A stretch of 64,000 nucleotides of DNA from Roseomonas genomospecies 6 (GCF_008365375.1 NZ_QOKW01000004.1:62001-126000); one strand, 5' to 3'. Shown: positions 36,533-46,213, counted from the stretch's first letter. Numbers and translations are program-made. Notes: a model not told the origin generated them from the letters alone.

Positions 36533-37051
36533 ATGAAAACCCTGTATCTCATGCGCCACGGCAAGTCCGCGTGGGACGATCCTTCCCTGGACGATCACGA
36601 CCGCCCGCTGGTGCCGCGGGGAAAAAAGGCGGCCCGGCTGGTCGGCCACCATCTGAAGGAGCGCGGGGCGCGCATCGGGCTGGTCCTGTGCTCCACCGCG
36701 GTGCGCGCGGCGGACACCGCCGACCGCCTGCTGGAGGTGATGGACGCGCCGGACATCCCGGTGGAGCGCGAGCGCGGTCTCTACCTGTGCGGGGCGCGCG
36801 TTCTTCTGGAGCGGCTGCGCGACGCGCCCGACTCCGTCTCCTCCCTGATGCTGGTCGCCCACAACCCGGACCTTCACGACCTCGCCCGCGAGCTGACCGG
36901 CAGCGGCGAGGCGCGGCACCGGCAAGCGCTGGCGGAGAAGTTCCCGACCGGCGCCTGCGCCGTTCTTCTGTTCGAATGCACCCGCTGGGCCGATCTGGAC
37001 AGCGGGGCGGGACGGCTGGCCGATTTCATCCTGCCGCGCAATCTCTCTTAA
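36533..37051 (+). CDS. sixA: SixA-type histidine phosphatase
   Basis: A 172-residue member of the histidine phosphatase (phosphoglycerate mutase-like) superfamily. The RHG motif is LYLMRHGKSAWDD (His9), and the second catalytic His is in LMLVAHNPDLHDLAREL. Arg in LCSTAVRAADTADRLL fits the phosphate pocket. SixA removes phosphate from phosphohistidine proteins. Position next to ppk-ppx and directly upstream (69 bases) of a CYTH-CHAD gene is a recurring association in alphaproteobacteria and suggests a role tied to polyphosphate or nitrogen phosphotransfer signalling (inference). Confidence 0.85.
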   Translation: MKTLYLMRHGKSAWDDPSLDDHDRPLVPRGKKAARLVGHHLKERGARIGLVLCSTAVRAADTADRLLEVMDAPDIPVERERGLYLCGARVLLERLRDAPDSVSSLMLVAHNPDLHDLARELTGSGEARHRQALAEKFPTGACAVLLFECTRWADLDSGAGRLADFILPRNLS

Positions 37052-37120
37052 CGCCCTTATCCGCATGGGGTATTTCAACCCCGAACCGGGCAGGCCCGGA
37101 ACAGAGCAGGAGCCGCCCCC

Positions 37121-38731
37121 GTGTCTTCCGCCCCCCAGAATGCAGCCTCCCCGGGCGCCTCCGCCGCGGTGTCCGCCGTGCGCGAGGTGGAGATGAAGCT
37201 CCTTCTCGACCCGCGCGACCTTGCCCGCGTCCCGGACCTGCCGGCCCTGAAGGCGGCGGCGGAGGGCGCTCCGGCGGTCCGCCGCCTGCGCACCGTCTAT
37301 TACGACACGCCCGACCGGCGGCTGTTCGCCGGGGGTGTGGCCCTGCGGGTGCGGCAGGACGGCGACCGTTTCGTGCAGACCCTGAAGACCATCAACGCCG
37401 CGTCCCCCGGCGATTCGGCGGCGGTCGTCATCCGCAAGGAGTGGGATTGGGCCATCCCCACGGCCTCCCCGGACATGGCCCCGCTCGACTCGGAGGGCGT
37501 GGCCGCCCTGGTGCCGGAGGAAGCCCGCAAGGCCCTGGTGCCGCTCTTCACGACGGAGTTCCGGCGCACCACCCTGCTCGTCCGCCCGGATGCCCTGACC
37601 TCCATCGAGGTGGCGGTGGACGAGGGGCGGATCATCGCCGGCACCGCCTGCGCCCTCATCAGCGAGGTGGAGCTGGAGTTGAAGTCGGGCCGCGTCGGGC
37701 GCCTGTTCGACCTTGCCCTGACGCTTCAGCGCAGCGTGCCGGTGCGGATCGGGACGGAGAGCAAGGCGGAGGTGGGCTACCGCCTCGTCACCGGGCGCCT
37801 GCCCGCGCCTGCCCTGCCGGAACCCCTGGGCCTGTCGCCCGTCACCACGGTGGCCGAGGCGTACCGCCACATCGTCCGCCACGGGCTGCGCCTGCTGCTC
37901 GCCAACGAAGCCTGCGCGCTGGCCGGGGGCGACGTGGAGGGGCTGCACCAGATGCGGGTCGCGCTGCGCCGGCTGCGCACCGCCATCCGCCTGTTCCGCC
38001 CCCTGACCGGGCAGCCGGACGCCTGCCGCGCCGGCAACGGCATCCGCTGGTTCTCCCGCCAGCTCGGCCCGGCGCGGGATTGGGACGTGCTGCTGTGGCA
38101 CGGGATCGAGCCCTTCGCGGCGACGGCCAAGGCCCCCGCCGACACGCTGGCGGCGCTGGCCGCCGCGGTGCGGGAGGCCCGGCGGGCGCCCGCCGAAGCC
38201 GCGGTGGAGGCGATCCAGTCGCCGCGCTGCGCCGGGCTGATCCTTGCGCTCGGCTCCTGGCTGGAGGAAGGGGCGTGGCAGTCGGGTGCGGCGGCGGAGA
38301 TCCGCGCCCAGCTCGACCGCCCGATGGCCGAGCTGTCCGGCCCTTGGCTCGCCGCCCAGCACGCCAAGGCGTTGAAGGCGGGGGCTCTGAAGGCGGGCCG
38401 CGGCCTGGACGGCGCCGACGCCGCGACACGCGACCGGCTGCGCCGTCGGCTGCGCAAGCTGCGCCACACGGTGGAGTTCTTCCGCGGACTCTACGCTGAA
38501 ACCGCAACGGTGCCCTTCATCGCCGCCCTCGACGCCCTGCTGGGCGCGCTCGACGCCGAACACGACGCCGCGGTGGCCCGTGACCTTCTGCGCGGCCTTT
38601 CGGCGGACCAGCCGGAACACCGGCCCGCCGCCGACGCCACCGCCCGCTGGCTCGCCAAGCAGGCCGACAAGCGCCGCAAGGCGCTGCCGGGATTGTGGAA
38701 GACGTTCCGGGAGGGGGCGGTGTTCTGGTGA
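37121..38731 (+). CDS. CYTH-CHAD domain protein (triphosphatase / polyphosphate-binding)
   Basis: A 536-residue two-domain protein. The CYTH domain (about 20-225) begins with REVEMKLLL, matching the diagnostic E-x-E-x-K, and has RRLRTVYYDTPDRRLFAGGVALRVRQDGDRFVQTLK. It cleaves tripolyphosphate in related proteins. The CHAD domain (about 240-530) has HQMRVALRRLRTAIRLFRPL and RRLRKLRHTVEFFRGLY, the conserved His/Arg/Lys helices that bind inorganic polyphosphate. With ppk and ppx nearby this makes a polyphosphate cluster. It starts with GTG at 37121 and follows the SixA-type gene. Confidence 0.92.
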   Translation: MSSAPQNAASPGASAAVSAVREVEMKLLLDPRDLARVPDLPALKAAAEGAPAVRRLRTVYYDTPDRRLFAGGVALRVRQDGDRFVQTLKTINAASPGDSAAVVIRKEWDWAIPTASPDMAPLDSEGVAALVPEEARKALVPLFTTEFRRTTLLVRPDALTSIEVAVDEGRIIAGTACALISEVELELKSGRVGRLFDLALTLQRSVPVRIGTESKAEVGYRLVTGRLPAPALPEPLGLSPVTTVAEAYRHIVRHGLRLLLANEACALAGGDVEGLHQMRVALRRLRTAIRLFRPLTGQPDACRAGNGIRWFSRQLGPARDWDVLLWHGIEPFAATAKAPADTLAALAAAVREARRAPAEAAVEAIQSPRCAGLILALGSWLEEGAWQSGAAAEIRAQLDRPMAELSGPWLAAQHAKALKAGALKAGRGLDGADAATRDRLRRRLRKLRHTVEFFRGLYAETATVPFIAALDALLGALDAEHDAAVARDLLRGLSADQPEHRPAADATARWLAKQADKRRKALPGLWKTFREGAVFW

Positions 38732-38734
38732 GGG

Positions 38735-38793
38735 CCTTGCCCCCTCCCTAACCCTCCCCCGCTGCGCAGGGGAGGGCCGGGGAGGGGGCAAGG
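38735..38793. repeat. Dispersed palindromic repeat, family 2; likely bidirectional terminator
   Basis: CCTTGCCCCCTCCC (38735-38748) and its complement (38780-38793) form a 14-bp stem, with a second CCCTCCCC/GGGGAGGG stem inside. It fills the gap between the convergent CYTH-CHAD and SDR genes. Related sequence occurs near 52735-52775. Confidence 0.75.
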
Positions 38794-38811
38794 AACCTCT
38801 ACGAACCCGCC

Positions 38812-39591
38812 CTACAGCGTCCCCGCGTAGGCACCGCCGTCCAGCAGGACGTTCTGCCCGGTCATGAAACCCGCATGGGCGGAGCAGAGGAAGGCGCAGG
38901 CCGCGCCGAATTCCGCCGGGTCGCCGAATCGGCCCGAGGGGTTGTCGGCGCGGCGGGCGGCCATTTCCTCGTCCAGGCTGCGGTTGTTGGCCTTGGCCCC
39001 GCCTTCCATCGTGGCGCGCAGGCGGTCGGTCTCGAAGGGGCCGGGCAGCAGGTTGTTGATCGTCACGTTGTGGCGCACGGTCTGGCGCGACAGGCCGGCG
39101 ACGAAGCCGGTCAGCCCCGCCCGCGCCCCGTTGGACAGGCCGAGGATGGGAATCGGCGCCTTCACCGCCGCCGAGGTGATGTTGACGACGCGCCCGAAAC
39201 GGCGCCCGATCATGCCGTCCACCGTCGCCTTGATGAGGAAGATCGGGGCCAGCATGTTGGCCTCCACGGCGCGGAGCCAGTCGTCGCGCTCCCAGTCGCG
39301 GAAGTCGCCCGGCGGCGGACCGCCCGCGTTGTTGACCAGGATGTCCGGCTCCGGGCAGGCCTTCAGCACCGCGGCGCGCCCCTCCTCCGTCGCGATGTCG
39401 CCGACGGCGGTGATCACGGTGGCGCCGGTCTCCTTGCGGATCTCCTCCGCGGTGGCTTCCAGCCGGTCGCGGCCCCGCGCGGTGATGACGACCTCCACCC
39501 CCTCGCGCGCCAGCGCCAGGGCGCAGGCCTTACCCAGCCCCTTGCTGGCTGCGCACACGATGGCGCGGCGTCCGGCGATTCCCAGATCCAT
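38812..39591 (-). CDS. SDR family oxidoreductase with altered catalytic motif
   Basis: A 259-residue short-chain dehydrogenase/reductase. The cofactor motif is AIVCAASKGLGKACALAL (residues 10-27), with NNAGG at 87-91 and the catalytic Ser in NITSAA near 140. The usual Tyr-x-x-x-Lys pair is absent: the aligned segment reads LSNGAR, with Ser153 and Arg157. A subgroup of SDRs annotated as 3-oxoacyl-ACP reductase-like shares this SNGAR form, so it is a family trait and not recent decay. Substrate unknown. Its start overlaps the hdaA end by 62 bases, so it is likely in the same transcript. Confidence 0.85.
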   Translation of the reverse strand: MDLGIAGRRAIVCAASKGLGKACALALAREGVEVVITARGRDRLEATAEEIRKETGATVITAVGDIATEEGRAAVLKACPEPDILVNNAGGPPPGDFRDWERDDWLRAVEANMLAPIFLIKATVDGMIGRRFGRVVNITSAAVKAPIPILGLSNGARAGLTGFVAGLSRQTVRHNVTINNLLPGPFETDRLRATMEGGAKANNRSLDEEMAARRADNPSGRFGDPAEFGAACAFLCSAHAGFMTGQNVLLDGGAYAGTL

Positions 39592-40294
39592 CCTCGTCTC
39601 CTCCCTTTCCGGCCTCCAGTCCGGCCAGCACCTCGCGGGCCAGCGGCACGGTCAGGGGACGGTGCGCGGCGAGCGACGCGCGGTCAAGGGCCGCGACCAC
39701 CCGCCCCGCCGCCTCCAGCGACCGTTCCATCCGGGTCAGCAGGTAGGTGATGAGGTCCATGCCGGGCCGCAACTGGCGGTCGGCGAACAGCTTGACGAGG
39801 ACCGCCGCGAGCAGCGCGTCGTCCGGCGCCTCCACCCCCACCGCGGGTGCCGCCTTGATGCGGGAGCGCAGGTCGGCCAGCTTCATCCGCCAGCGCGACG
39901 GCGGGCGGCGGGACAGCAGCAGAAGATGCCCACCCGAGTCGCGCGCGAGGTTGTAGAGGTGGAACAGCGCCTCCTCCCGCGCCGGACGGCCGGCCACTCG
40001 ATCCGCGTCCTCCACCACCACGGCGTTGGCGCGGGCCAGCAGGGCGGGCAGATCGGCCTCGTCCAGCGCCTCCCCCATGGCGATCGGGGCATGGCTGCGC
40101 GCCCGCCAGACATGGCCCAGATGGGTCTTGCCGCAGCCGTCCGGCCCGTACAGCGTCAGGGCCGGCGCGGGCCAGGACGGCCAGCGGTCGAGCCACGCCA
40201 CCGCCTCCGCGTTGCTGGGCGCGACGAGGAAATCCTCGCAGCCCATGGCGGCGCGGTGTCCGAGGTCGAGCGGTATCTGGGCCGCAAGGGTCAT
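39530..40294 (-). CDS. hdaA: DnaA-related replication regulator HdaA
   Basis: Promotes inactivation of DnaA-ATP after replication starts. The 254-residue protein begins MTLAAQIPLDLGHR, containing a QxPLDL sliding-clamp binding peptide, followed by a DnaA-like AAA+ domain: CEDFLVAPSNAEAVAWLDRWP, Walker A LYGPDGCGKTHLGHVW, Walker B-like AVVVEDADRVAG and HLLLLSRRPPSRWRMKLADLRSRI. It lacks the DnaA DNA-binding domain. It lies 10 bases after a PerM-type permease gene, a common alphaproteobacterial arrangement. Its last 62 bases overlap the SDR gene, so the tail after about residue 215 may be variable. Confidence 0.9.
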   Translation of the reverse strand: MTLAAQIPLDLGHRAAMGCEDFLVAPSNAEAVAWLDRWPSWPAPALTLYGPDGCGKTHLGHVWRARSHAPIAMGEALDEADLPALLARANAVVVEDADRVAGRPAREEALFHLYNLARDSGGHLLLLSRRPPSRWRMKLADLRSRIKAAPAVGVEAPDDALLAAVLVKLFADRQLRPGMDLITYLLTRMERSLEAAGRVVAALDRASLAAHRPLTVPLAREVLAGLEAGKGGDEDGSGNRRTPRHRVRSQQGAG

Positions 40295-40304
40295 GAGGCG
40301 GGCG

Positions 40305-41369
40305 TCATGAGGAGGGGGTACCGCGATAGTAGGGGCTCTCAAGATAGCGCCCCAACGCGAAGCGTGTCAGCACCCCGATCACCGCCGCCACCGGAACGGC
40401 CAGCAGAACCCCGACGAAGCCGAACAGCGACCCGCCCGCCAGCAGGGCGAAGATCACCCAGACGGCGTGCAGCCCGACCTTCTCGCCGACCAGCTTCGGC
40501 GTCAGGACATTGCCCTCCACCGCCTGCCCGAACAGGAAGATCGCGACGACGATGGCAACCCGCCACGGATCGCCGAACTGCAGCAGGGCCAGCCCCGTGC
40601 TCGACACGAATCCGAACAGCGAGCCGACATAGGGGATGAAGGACAGCAGCCCCGCCATCAGCCCGATCACCAGACCGAAGTCCAGCCCGGCCGCTGACAG
40701 CGCCACCGCGTAGAACACCCCCAGCACGACGCAGACGAGCGCCTGCCCGCGGACGAATCCGGCCAGCGTCTCGTCCACCTCCCGCGCCTGCTCCCGGATG
40801 GTCGCGGCGTGGTGCAGCGGCAGCCAGCCGTTCACCTTGGCGACCAGGATGTCCCAGTCGCGCATCAGGTAGAAGGCCACGATGGGCGTGATGAACATCA
40901 CCGAAAGCACGTCGAACAGCGCCAGCCCGCCGGACAGAATGTGCCTCAGCACCTGCCCGACCCAGCCGACCACATCCCCGGCGTAGTTGCCGGCGGCGCT
41001 GCGCAGCCGCTCCACATCCTCCGGCGACAGGCGGTGCACCAGCCGGTCCAGCATCGGCAGCACGCGCTCCCGCGCCGCGGTGGCGTAGTTGGGAAGCACC
41101 TCGATCAAATGGGCCACCTGCGCCTGGACCAGCGGCAGCAGCAGCAGGACCAGAAGGACCAGCACTAGCACGAAGGACAGCAGCACCAGGGTCGTCGCCA
41201 GCCAGCGCGGCAGGCGCCAGCGCTCCAGCCGGTCCACCACCGGGTCCAGCAGATAGGCGACCGCCAGCCCCACCACGAAGGGCAGAAGCATGCCGGACAG
41301 CAGCCACAGGATCAGGACGAACAGGCCCAGGCCGATCAGCCAGAACCGGACCTGCTTGGCCGCCGTCAC
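40305..41369 (-). CDS. AI-2E/PerM family transporter
   Basis: A 354-residue membrane protein with about eight predicted helices. Features of the AI-2E exporter/PerM family are present: ILWLLSGMLLPFVVGLAVAYLLDPVVDRLERWRLPRWLAT at the start, FITPIVAFYLMRDWDILVAKVNGWLP in the centre, and GLLSFIPYVGSLFGFVSS plus QAVEGNVLTPKLVGEKVGLHAVWVIFALLAGGSLFGFVG towards the end. Family members export diverse small molecules or ions, so the substrate cannot be named. The GTG start at 41369 overlaps the phosphatidyltransferase stop by 4 nt. Confidence 0.9.
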   Translation of the reverse strand: MTAAKQVRFWLIGLGLFVLILWLLSGMLLPFVVGLAVAYLLDPVVDRLERWRLPRWLATTLVLLSFVLVLVLLVLLLLPLVQAQVAHLIEVLPNYATAARERVLPMLDRLVHRLSPEDVERLRSAAGNYAGDVVGWVGQVLRHILSGGLALFDVLSVMFITPIVAFYLMRDWDILVAKVNGWLPLHHAATIREQAREVDETLAGFVRGQALVCVVLGVFYAVALSAAGLDFGLVIGLMAGLLSFIPYVGSLFGFVSSTGLALLQFGDPWRVAIVVAIFLFGQAVEGNVLTPKLVGEKVGLHAVWVIFALLAGGSLFGFVGVLLAVPVAAVIGVLTRFALGRYLESPYYRGTPSS

Positions 41370-41926
41370 GGGACCCCTCCATGCCGGTTGAACAGCAGCC
41401 CGCCGCGGTAGACGTAGGCCAGCCCCGACAGCACCGTCGTCGCGGCGCAGACCCAGATGAGCAGCGGCACCAGTTCCATTCCGAACAGGTGGAAGTCCGG
41501 CAGCCCCAGCCCCGCCGGGGCCAGCACCGCCGCAGCGAGGGCGAGCTGCACCGCGGTGTTGATCTTGCTGATGTAGAGCGGCTGCATCGCCAGCGACTCC
41601 TTCAGCGTGTAGAGCAGCATCACCCCGCCGACGATCATCAGGTCGCGGAACACCACCAGGATGACCAGCCACAGCGGCAGCGCGCCGATGTGGCCCAGCG
41701 AGACGTAGACGCTGACCAGCAGCGCCTTGTCGGCGATCGGGTCCAGATAGGCGCCCAGCACGGTGCGGGCGCGGAACATGCGGGCCACGGCGCCGTCCAC
41801 CGCGTCCGACACGCCCGCCCCGACGAACAGCCAGAAGGCGACCCCCAGCTCCCCGGCCAGGATGAAATAGACGGCCACCGGCACAACCAGGATGCGGCCG
41901 AAGGTGATGATGTTCGGAATGCTCAC
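41366..41926 (-). CDS. CDP-alcohol phosphatidyltransferase (PgsA-like)
   Basis: A 186-residue integral membrane enzyme that joins a phosphatidyl group from CDP-diacylglycerol to an alcohol. The family motif D-G-x2-A-R-x8-G-x3-D-x3-D is present as DGAVARMFRARTVLGAYLDPIAD near residues 44-66. It starts MSIPNIITFGRILVVP, typical of PgsA-like enzymes, and has about five membrane helices. Glycerol-3-phosphate is a likely acceptor, but alphaproteobacteria carry several paralogues, so the alcohol is not certain. It lies 72 bases after the DUF2066 gene and is coupled to the permease gene. Confidence 0.88.
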   Translation of the reverse strand: MSIPNIITFGRILVVPVAVYFILAGELGVAFWLFVGAGVSDAVDGAVARMFRARTVLGAYLDPIADKALLVSVYVSLGHIGALPLWLVILVVFRDLMIVGGVMLLYTLKESLAMQPLYISKINTAVQLALAAAVLAPAGLGLPDFHLFGMELVPLLIWVCAATTVLSGLAYVYRGGLLFNRHGGVP

Positions 41927-41998
41927 CGATGCCCCTTTATCCTTGGCTCCCGCGCCCTAACGAACCCGATGGACCGCCCTTCGTCACGGGCGGCCCCT

Positions 41999-43432
41999 TC
42001 ACGGACGAGCGGCACCGTTGGCCGGAAGCGTCCCCAAAATGCGCGGAGGAGCGCCCGGCGCCGCCTGCGGCGTGCCCGACGGAACCGGCGTCACGCCAGG
42101 ATAGGTGGAGGGGGGATAAACGGCAGGAGGAACGGAAACCGGGGACAGGACCGCCGGGGAGGCCGCGGCAGGCTGCGCCTGCGCCGCACCGGCCCCGCGC
42201 GGCAGCACCTGAAGCTGCCATTCCGGAGCGGGCGTGACCGGCGGCACCGGCTGGCCCGGAATGGCCGGCGGAACCGGCGCGTTGACCGCTCCGGTGCGGG
42301 CGAGGCCCAGGTCGCGGCGGGCCAGCGCCTGGCGCAGCCGCTCCACGTCGCCGCGGTGGGTCAGCGCGACCAGCGCCTCGTAACGGCTGATCGACAGCAC
42401 GTCGGTGCGGGTGACGGCGTTGACCATGCCCAGCCGCTTGCGCGTCTCCACCCAGTCGTTGAGGCTGCCCAGCGGCACGCGCACCAGCGTCGCCTGCTCC
42501 GGCCCGCTCGCCACCATGTTGTCGCGGCGGTAGGATTCGTCGATGGCGGCGGACACGAAGGTCGTCGCGCGGGTCAGGAAGTCGCCGGCGCGGTCGGCCA
42601 TGTCGGCCTTCACGTTGACCGTCTGCTGGTCCCGCGCGCCGTCGGGGGTGTAGTGGGTCACCTCGACCGCCAGGGGACGGCCCAGATCCAGCCCGCCCGC
42701 CGGCATATCGGTCTTGGCGACCACCACGCCCCCCGCGTTGTAGCGCTGGGCGATGCGGGCGAGCGCCTCCGCATCGCCGGCCAGCGCCTCGTTCACGCCG
42801 ATGGCGGAGATGTCGGCCAGTTCGCCGTCCGGCACGACCAGCGGCACCAGGGAGGCCCCGGTTTGCCGGCCCTCCCAGGCCTCGCGCCAGTCGGTGCGGT
42901 CCTCCCACAGGACCGGGCGCCCGTCCACGACGGTGACCGGCAGGATCACGTAGGGCCGGGCGGGCGGCTCCACATACTGATGACCGCCGCCGGCCAGCGC
43001 CTCGCGCACGGCGGCCGGGCGGAAGCGCACGGTGATGCTGCCCAGATAGCGGGTGGCCGACACCTTCTCGTCGTCGATCTCGAAGCCCTGGACCAGCCGG
43101 GCGAGTTCGATCTCCGACACCCGCGGCGCGGTGGTGGCGGAGGGGACGAGGCGCTTGTGAAGCTCCGCCCACGCCTTCACCTGCGCGTCGCGGATCGCCT
43201 GATCGCGGGCGGCGTTGGCGTTGGCGGCGCTGACGTCCACCTTCACGCCCGACACGGTGAAGGGGTCCGCCGCCGGAACCGCCGCCGGAACCGTTCCCGG
43301 ACCCGCCGGGGCCGCCGCCGCGGGTGGGGCGGCGCCGGGCACCTGCGCTTTCACGGGGCCGGCCTGGACGGCCAGGGCCACGGTGATGGCGGCGAAGCCC
43401 GCAAACAGCGGCGCATGGCGGCGGTGGAGCAT
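41999..43432 (-). CDS. DUF2066 domain-containing exported protein
   Basis: A 477-residue protein with a signal peptide (FAGFAAITVALAVQAGPVKAQ, cleavage near 29). The DUF2066 region covers about residues 55-330: DPFTVSGVKVDVSAANANAARDQAIRDAQVKAWAELHKRL, LARLVQGFEIDDEKVSATRYLGSITVRFRPAAVRE. Low-complexity Pro/Ala stretches lie at both ends. The C-terminal 110 residues are rich in Pro, Val and Ser (repeated P-x-P and YPPSTYPG motifs), likely disordered in the periplasm. Function unknown. It heads a minus-strand operon with the phosphatidyltransferase, permease and hdaA genes and is divergent from purM. Confidence 0.87.
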   Translation of the reverse strand: MLHRRHAPLFAGFAAITVALAVQAGPVKAQVPGAAPPAAAAPAGPGTVPAAVPAADPFTVSGVKVDVSAANANAARDQAIRDAQVKAWAELHKRLVPSATTAPRVSEIELARLVQGFEIDDEKVSATRYLGSITVRFRPAAVREALAGGGHQYVEPPARPYVILPVTVVDGRPVLWEDRTDWREAWEGRQTGASLVPLVVPDGELADISAIGVNEALAGDAEALARIAQRYNAGGVVVAKTDMPAGGLDLGRPLAVEVTHYTPDGARDQQTVNVKADMADRAGDFLTRATTFVSAAIDESYRRDNMVASGPEQATLVRVPLGSLNDWVETRKRLGMVNAVTRTDVLSISRYEALVALTHRGDVERLRQALARRDLGLARTGAVNAPVPPAIPGQPVPPVTPAPEWQLQVLPRGAGAAQAQPAAASPAVLSPVSVPPAVYPPSTYPGVTPVPSGTPQAAPGAPPRILGTLPANGAARP

Positions 43433-43540
43433 TGCAAAGCCTTCCGATTCGAGTATGTTCGGCCCGTTCCCTCATGACCCGGCCCAAAATGACCCGGTTC
43501 AGGTGGCCCAGGTATATAGCTCAGCCCAAGCGAGGATACC

Positions 43541-44610
<1,070 letters not shown>

Positions 44611-44623
<13 letters not shown>

Positions 44624-45291
44624 AGGCATCCGGTCTGAAGGCCAGTCTGAAGATCGGAGTCCTGATCTCCGGGCGCGGCAGCAATCTGCAGGCGTTGATC
44701 GACGCCTGCGCCGCCCCGGACTTTCCGGCGGAGATCGCGCTTGTGCTCTCCAACAAGGCCGACGCCTATGGGTTGGAGCGCGCCGCCGCAGCCGGAGTTT
44801 CCGGCACGGTGGTCAGCCACCGCGACTTCCCCGGCGACAAGCGCGCGTTCGAGGAAGCCATGGACGCGCGCCTGCGCGACGCGGGCGTGGAGCTGGTCTG
44901 TCTGGCCGGCTTCATGCGGCTGCTGTCGCCCTGGTTCGTGGAGCGCTGGCACGACCGCCTGATCAACATCCACCCGTCGCTCCTGCCCTCCTTCAAGGGG
45001 CTGGACACGCACCAGCGGGCGCTGGACGCCGGGGTGCGGTTCCACGGCTGCACGGTCCATTACGTGCGCCCGGAAATGGACGAGGGGCCGATCATCGCCC
45101 AGGCCGCCGTTCCGGTGCTGCCCGGCGATGACGCCGACCGTCTGTCCGCCCGCGTGTTGGAGGCCGAGCACCGGCTCTACCCCCAGGCGCTGCGCCTGAT
45201 CGCCGAAGGCCGCGCCCGCGTCGAGCAGGACCGCGTGCTGTTGTCCGGCCCGGTCCCGGATCTGCCGACGCTCGTCAATCCGCCCATTTGA
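44611..45291 (+). CDS. purN: Phosphoribosylglycinamide formyltransferase
   Basis: Adds a formyl group from 10-formyl-THF to GAR in purine synthesis. The 226-residue protein has [38 protein letters not shown], the formyltransferase signature [20 protein letters not shown], and catalytic Asn/His in [21 protein letters not shown], with Asp in [18 protein letters not shown]. It overlaps the 3' end of purM by 13 bases, so the two are translated from one mRNA, the standard purM-purN pair. The N-terminus [14 protein letters not shown] holds a small duplication. Confidence 0.94.
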
Positions 45292-45374
45292 AACGGTGCA
45301 AGCGGCACCCTTGCCGCAACCGTCCGCACTCCCCACATTCTGCGCCGGAACCATAACAGGGGAGGCAAACGGCG

Positions 45375-45524
45375 ATGGCGGTTACCGATCACGGCCACAA
45401 TCCGGTCAGCGAAGAGGTCGTCCGCCGGCACGAGGCGGGCTGGCACGCCTTTACGCGCTTCCTGACCTTGAGCAGCGTCGCAGTGGCGGTTCTGCTGCTT
45501 CTGATGCTGATCTTCCTGGCCTAG
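45375..45524 (+). CDS. aa3-type cytochrome c oxidase subunit IV-like small membrane protein
   Basis: A 49-residue protein with a short soluble N-terminus (MAVTDHGHNPVSEEVVRRHE) and one membrane helix from about 28 to 49 (TLSSVAVAVLLLLMLIFLA). The His-containing start, the AGWHAFTRFLTLSSVAVAVLLL pattern in segments and the length match the bacterial aa3-type oxidase subunit IV (PF07835), a peptide bound at the rim of the oxidase. GGAGG lies 8 bases before the ATG. It is alone, 83 bases after purN, far from any oxidase operon in this window. Confidence 0.75.
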   Translation: MAVTDHGHNPVSEEVVRRHEAGWHAFTRFLTLSSVAVAVLLLLMLIFLA

Positions 45525-45561
45525 GCGCAACGGCCCAGCCGCAATGGCCGTGGCGGGGCGC

Positions 45562-46041
45562 TTACGCCCCGTCCGGCAGGCGCCCCAGAAGCAGGTCGCG
45601 CATTTCGCCGACCAGCGCGTCCACCTGCTCCTCCCACGCCTCGGTCCCGCCTTGGATGGCGTGCATGACGTGGGTGGCGAGGTGGATCAGGGCGGCGCGC
45701 ACGCAATCCTCCGCCGGGAAATCCAGCCCCACCGTGTCCTGAAGGAACTGGCCGAGCTGGTCGGCGGAATTCCAGGGGTGGACGATCACCGTGTCGAATC
45801 CGCTGGTTCCCAGGAACACCGCGTTCAGCGCCGCCGCCTGCGCGTTGATCGCCTCGATGGCCGCGTCCTGTTCGACGTTGCCGCGCAGCACCTCCTGGAA
45901 GGCCGACAGGCACTGGTCGACATAGCCGCGCACCAGCAATTCCACCACGCCCGGATCGCTCAGGTCGTTCTTCCCCTTCACCAGGGGCGGCAGCGGTTCC
46001 AGCAGGGCCGTGACGATCGGCTTGACGTCCGGATTTTCCAT
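45562..46041 (-). CDS. Hypothetical helical protein, 159 aa
   Basis: No family recognised. A soluble acidic protein beginning MENPDVKPIVTALLEPLPPLVKGK, mostly helical, with SAFQEVLRGNVEQDAAIEAINAQAAALNAVF and CVRAALIHLATHVMHAIQGGTEAWEEQVDALVGEMRDLL. There is no signal or membrane segment. The first ATG in a convincing context is at 46041; sequence before it in frame looks non-coding. It lies downstream of ndk on the same strand but behind the ndk terminator, so it probably has its own promoter in the gap 46042-46155. Confidence 0.72.
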   Translation of the reverse strand: MENPDVKPIVTALLEPLPPLVKGKNDLSDPGVVELLVRGYVDQCLSAFQEVLRGNVEQDAAIEAINAQAAALNAVFLGTSGFDTVIVHPWNSADQLGQFLQDTVGLDFPAEDCVRAALIHLATHVMHAIQGGTEAWEEQVDALVGEMRDLLLGRLPDGA

Positions 46042-46155
46042 GGCGGGGGTACTCCTAGCGGTAGAATCCCCGAATACTCGACTTCGCCACGCCTGTCCAC
46101 GGTGCCGTGACGCCGTCCGGGCGACAAGTTCGGGACCGAAGCCACTGAAATGCAA

Positions 46156-46182
46156 AAGGGCCGCCCGGTGGGGGCGGCCCTT
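46156..46182 (-). terminator. Intrinsic terminator of ndk
   Basis: An 11-bp stem (AAGGGCCGCCC, 46156-46166, and its complement 46172-46182) with a 5-nt loop. Read on the minus strand it ends in TTTT (46157-46154), 31 bases after the ndk stop. Confidence 0.9.
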
Positions 46183-46213
46183 CGCGAAGGACTGCGCTGC
46201 GGAAGAACCGCGA

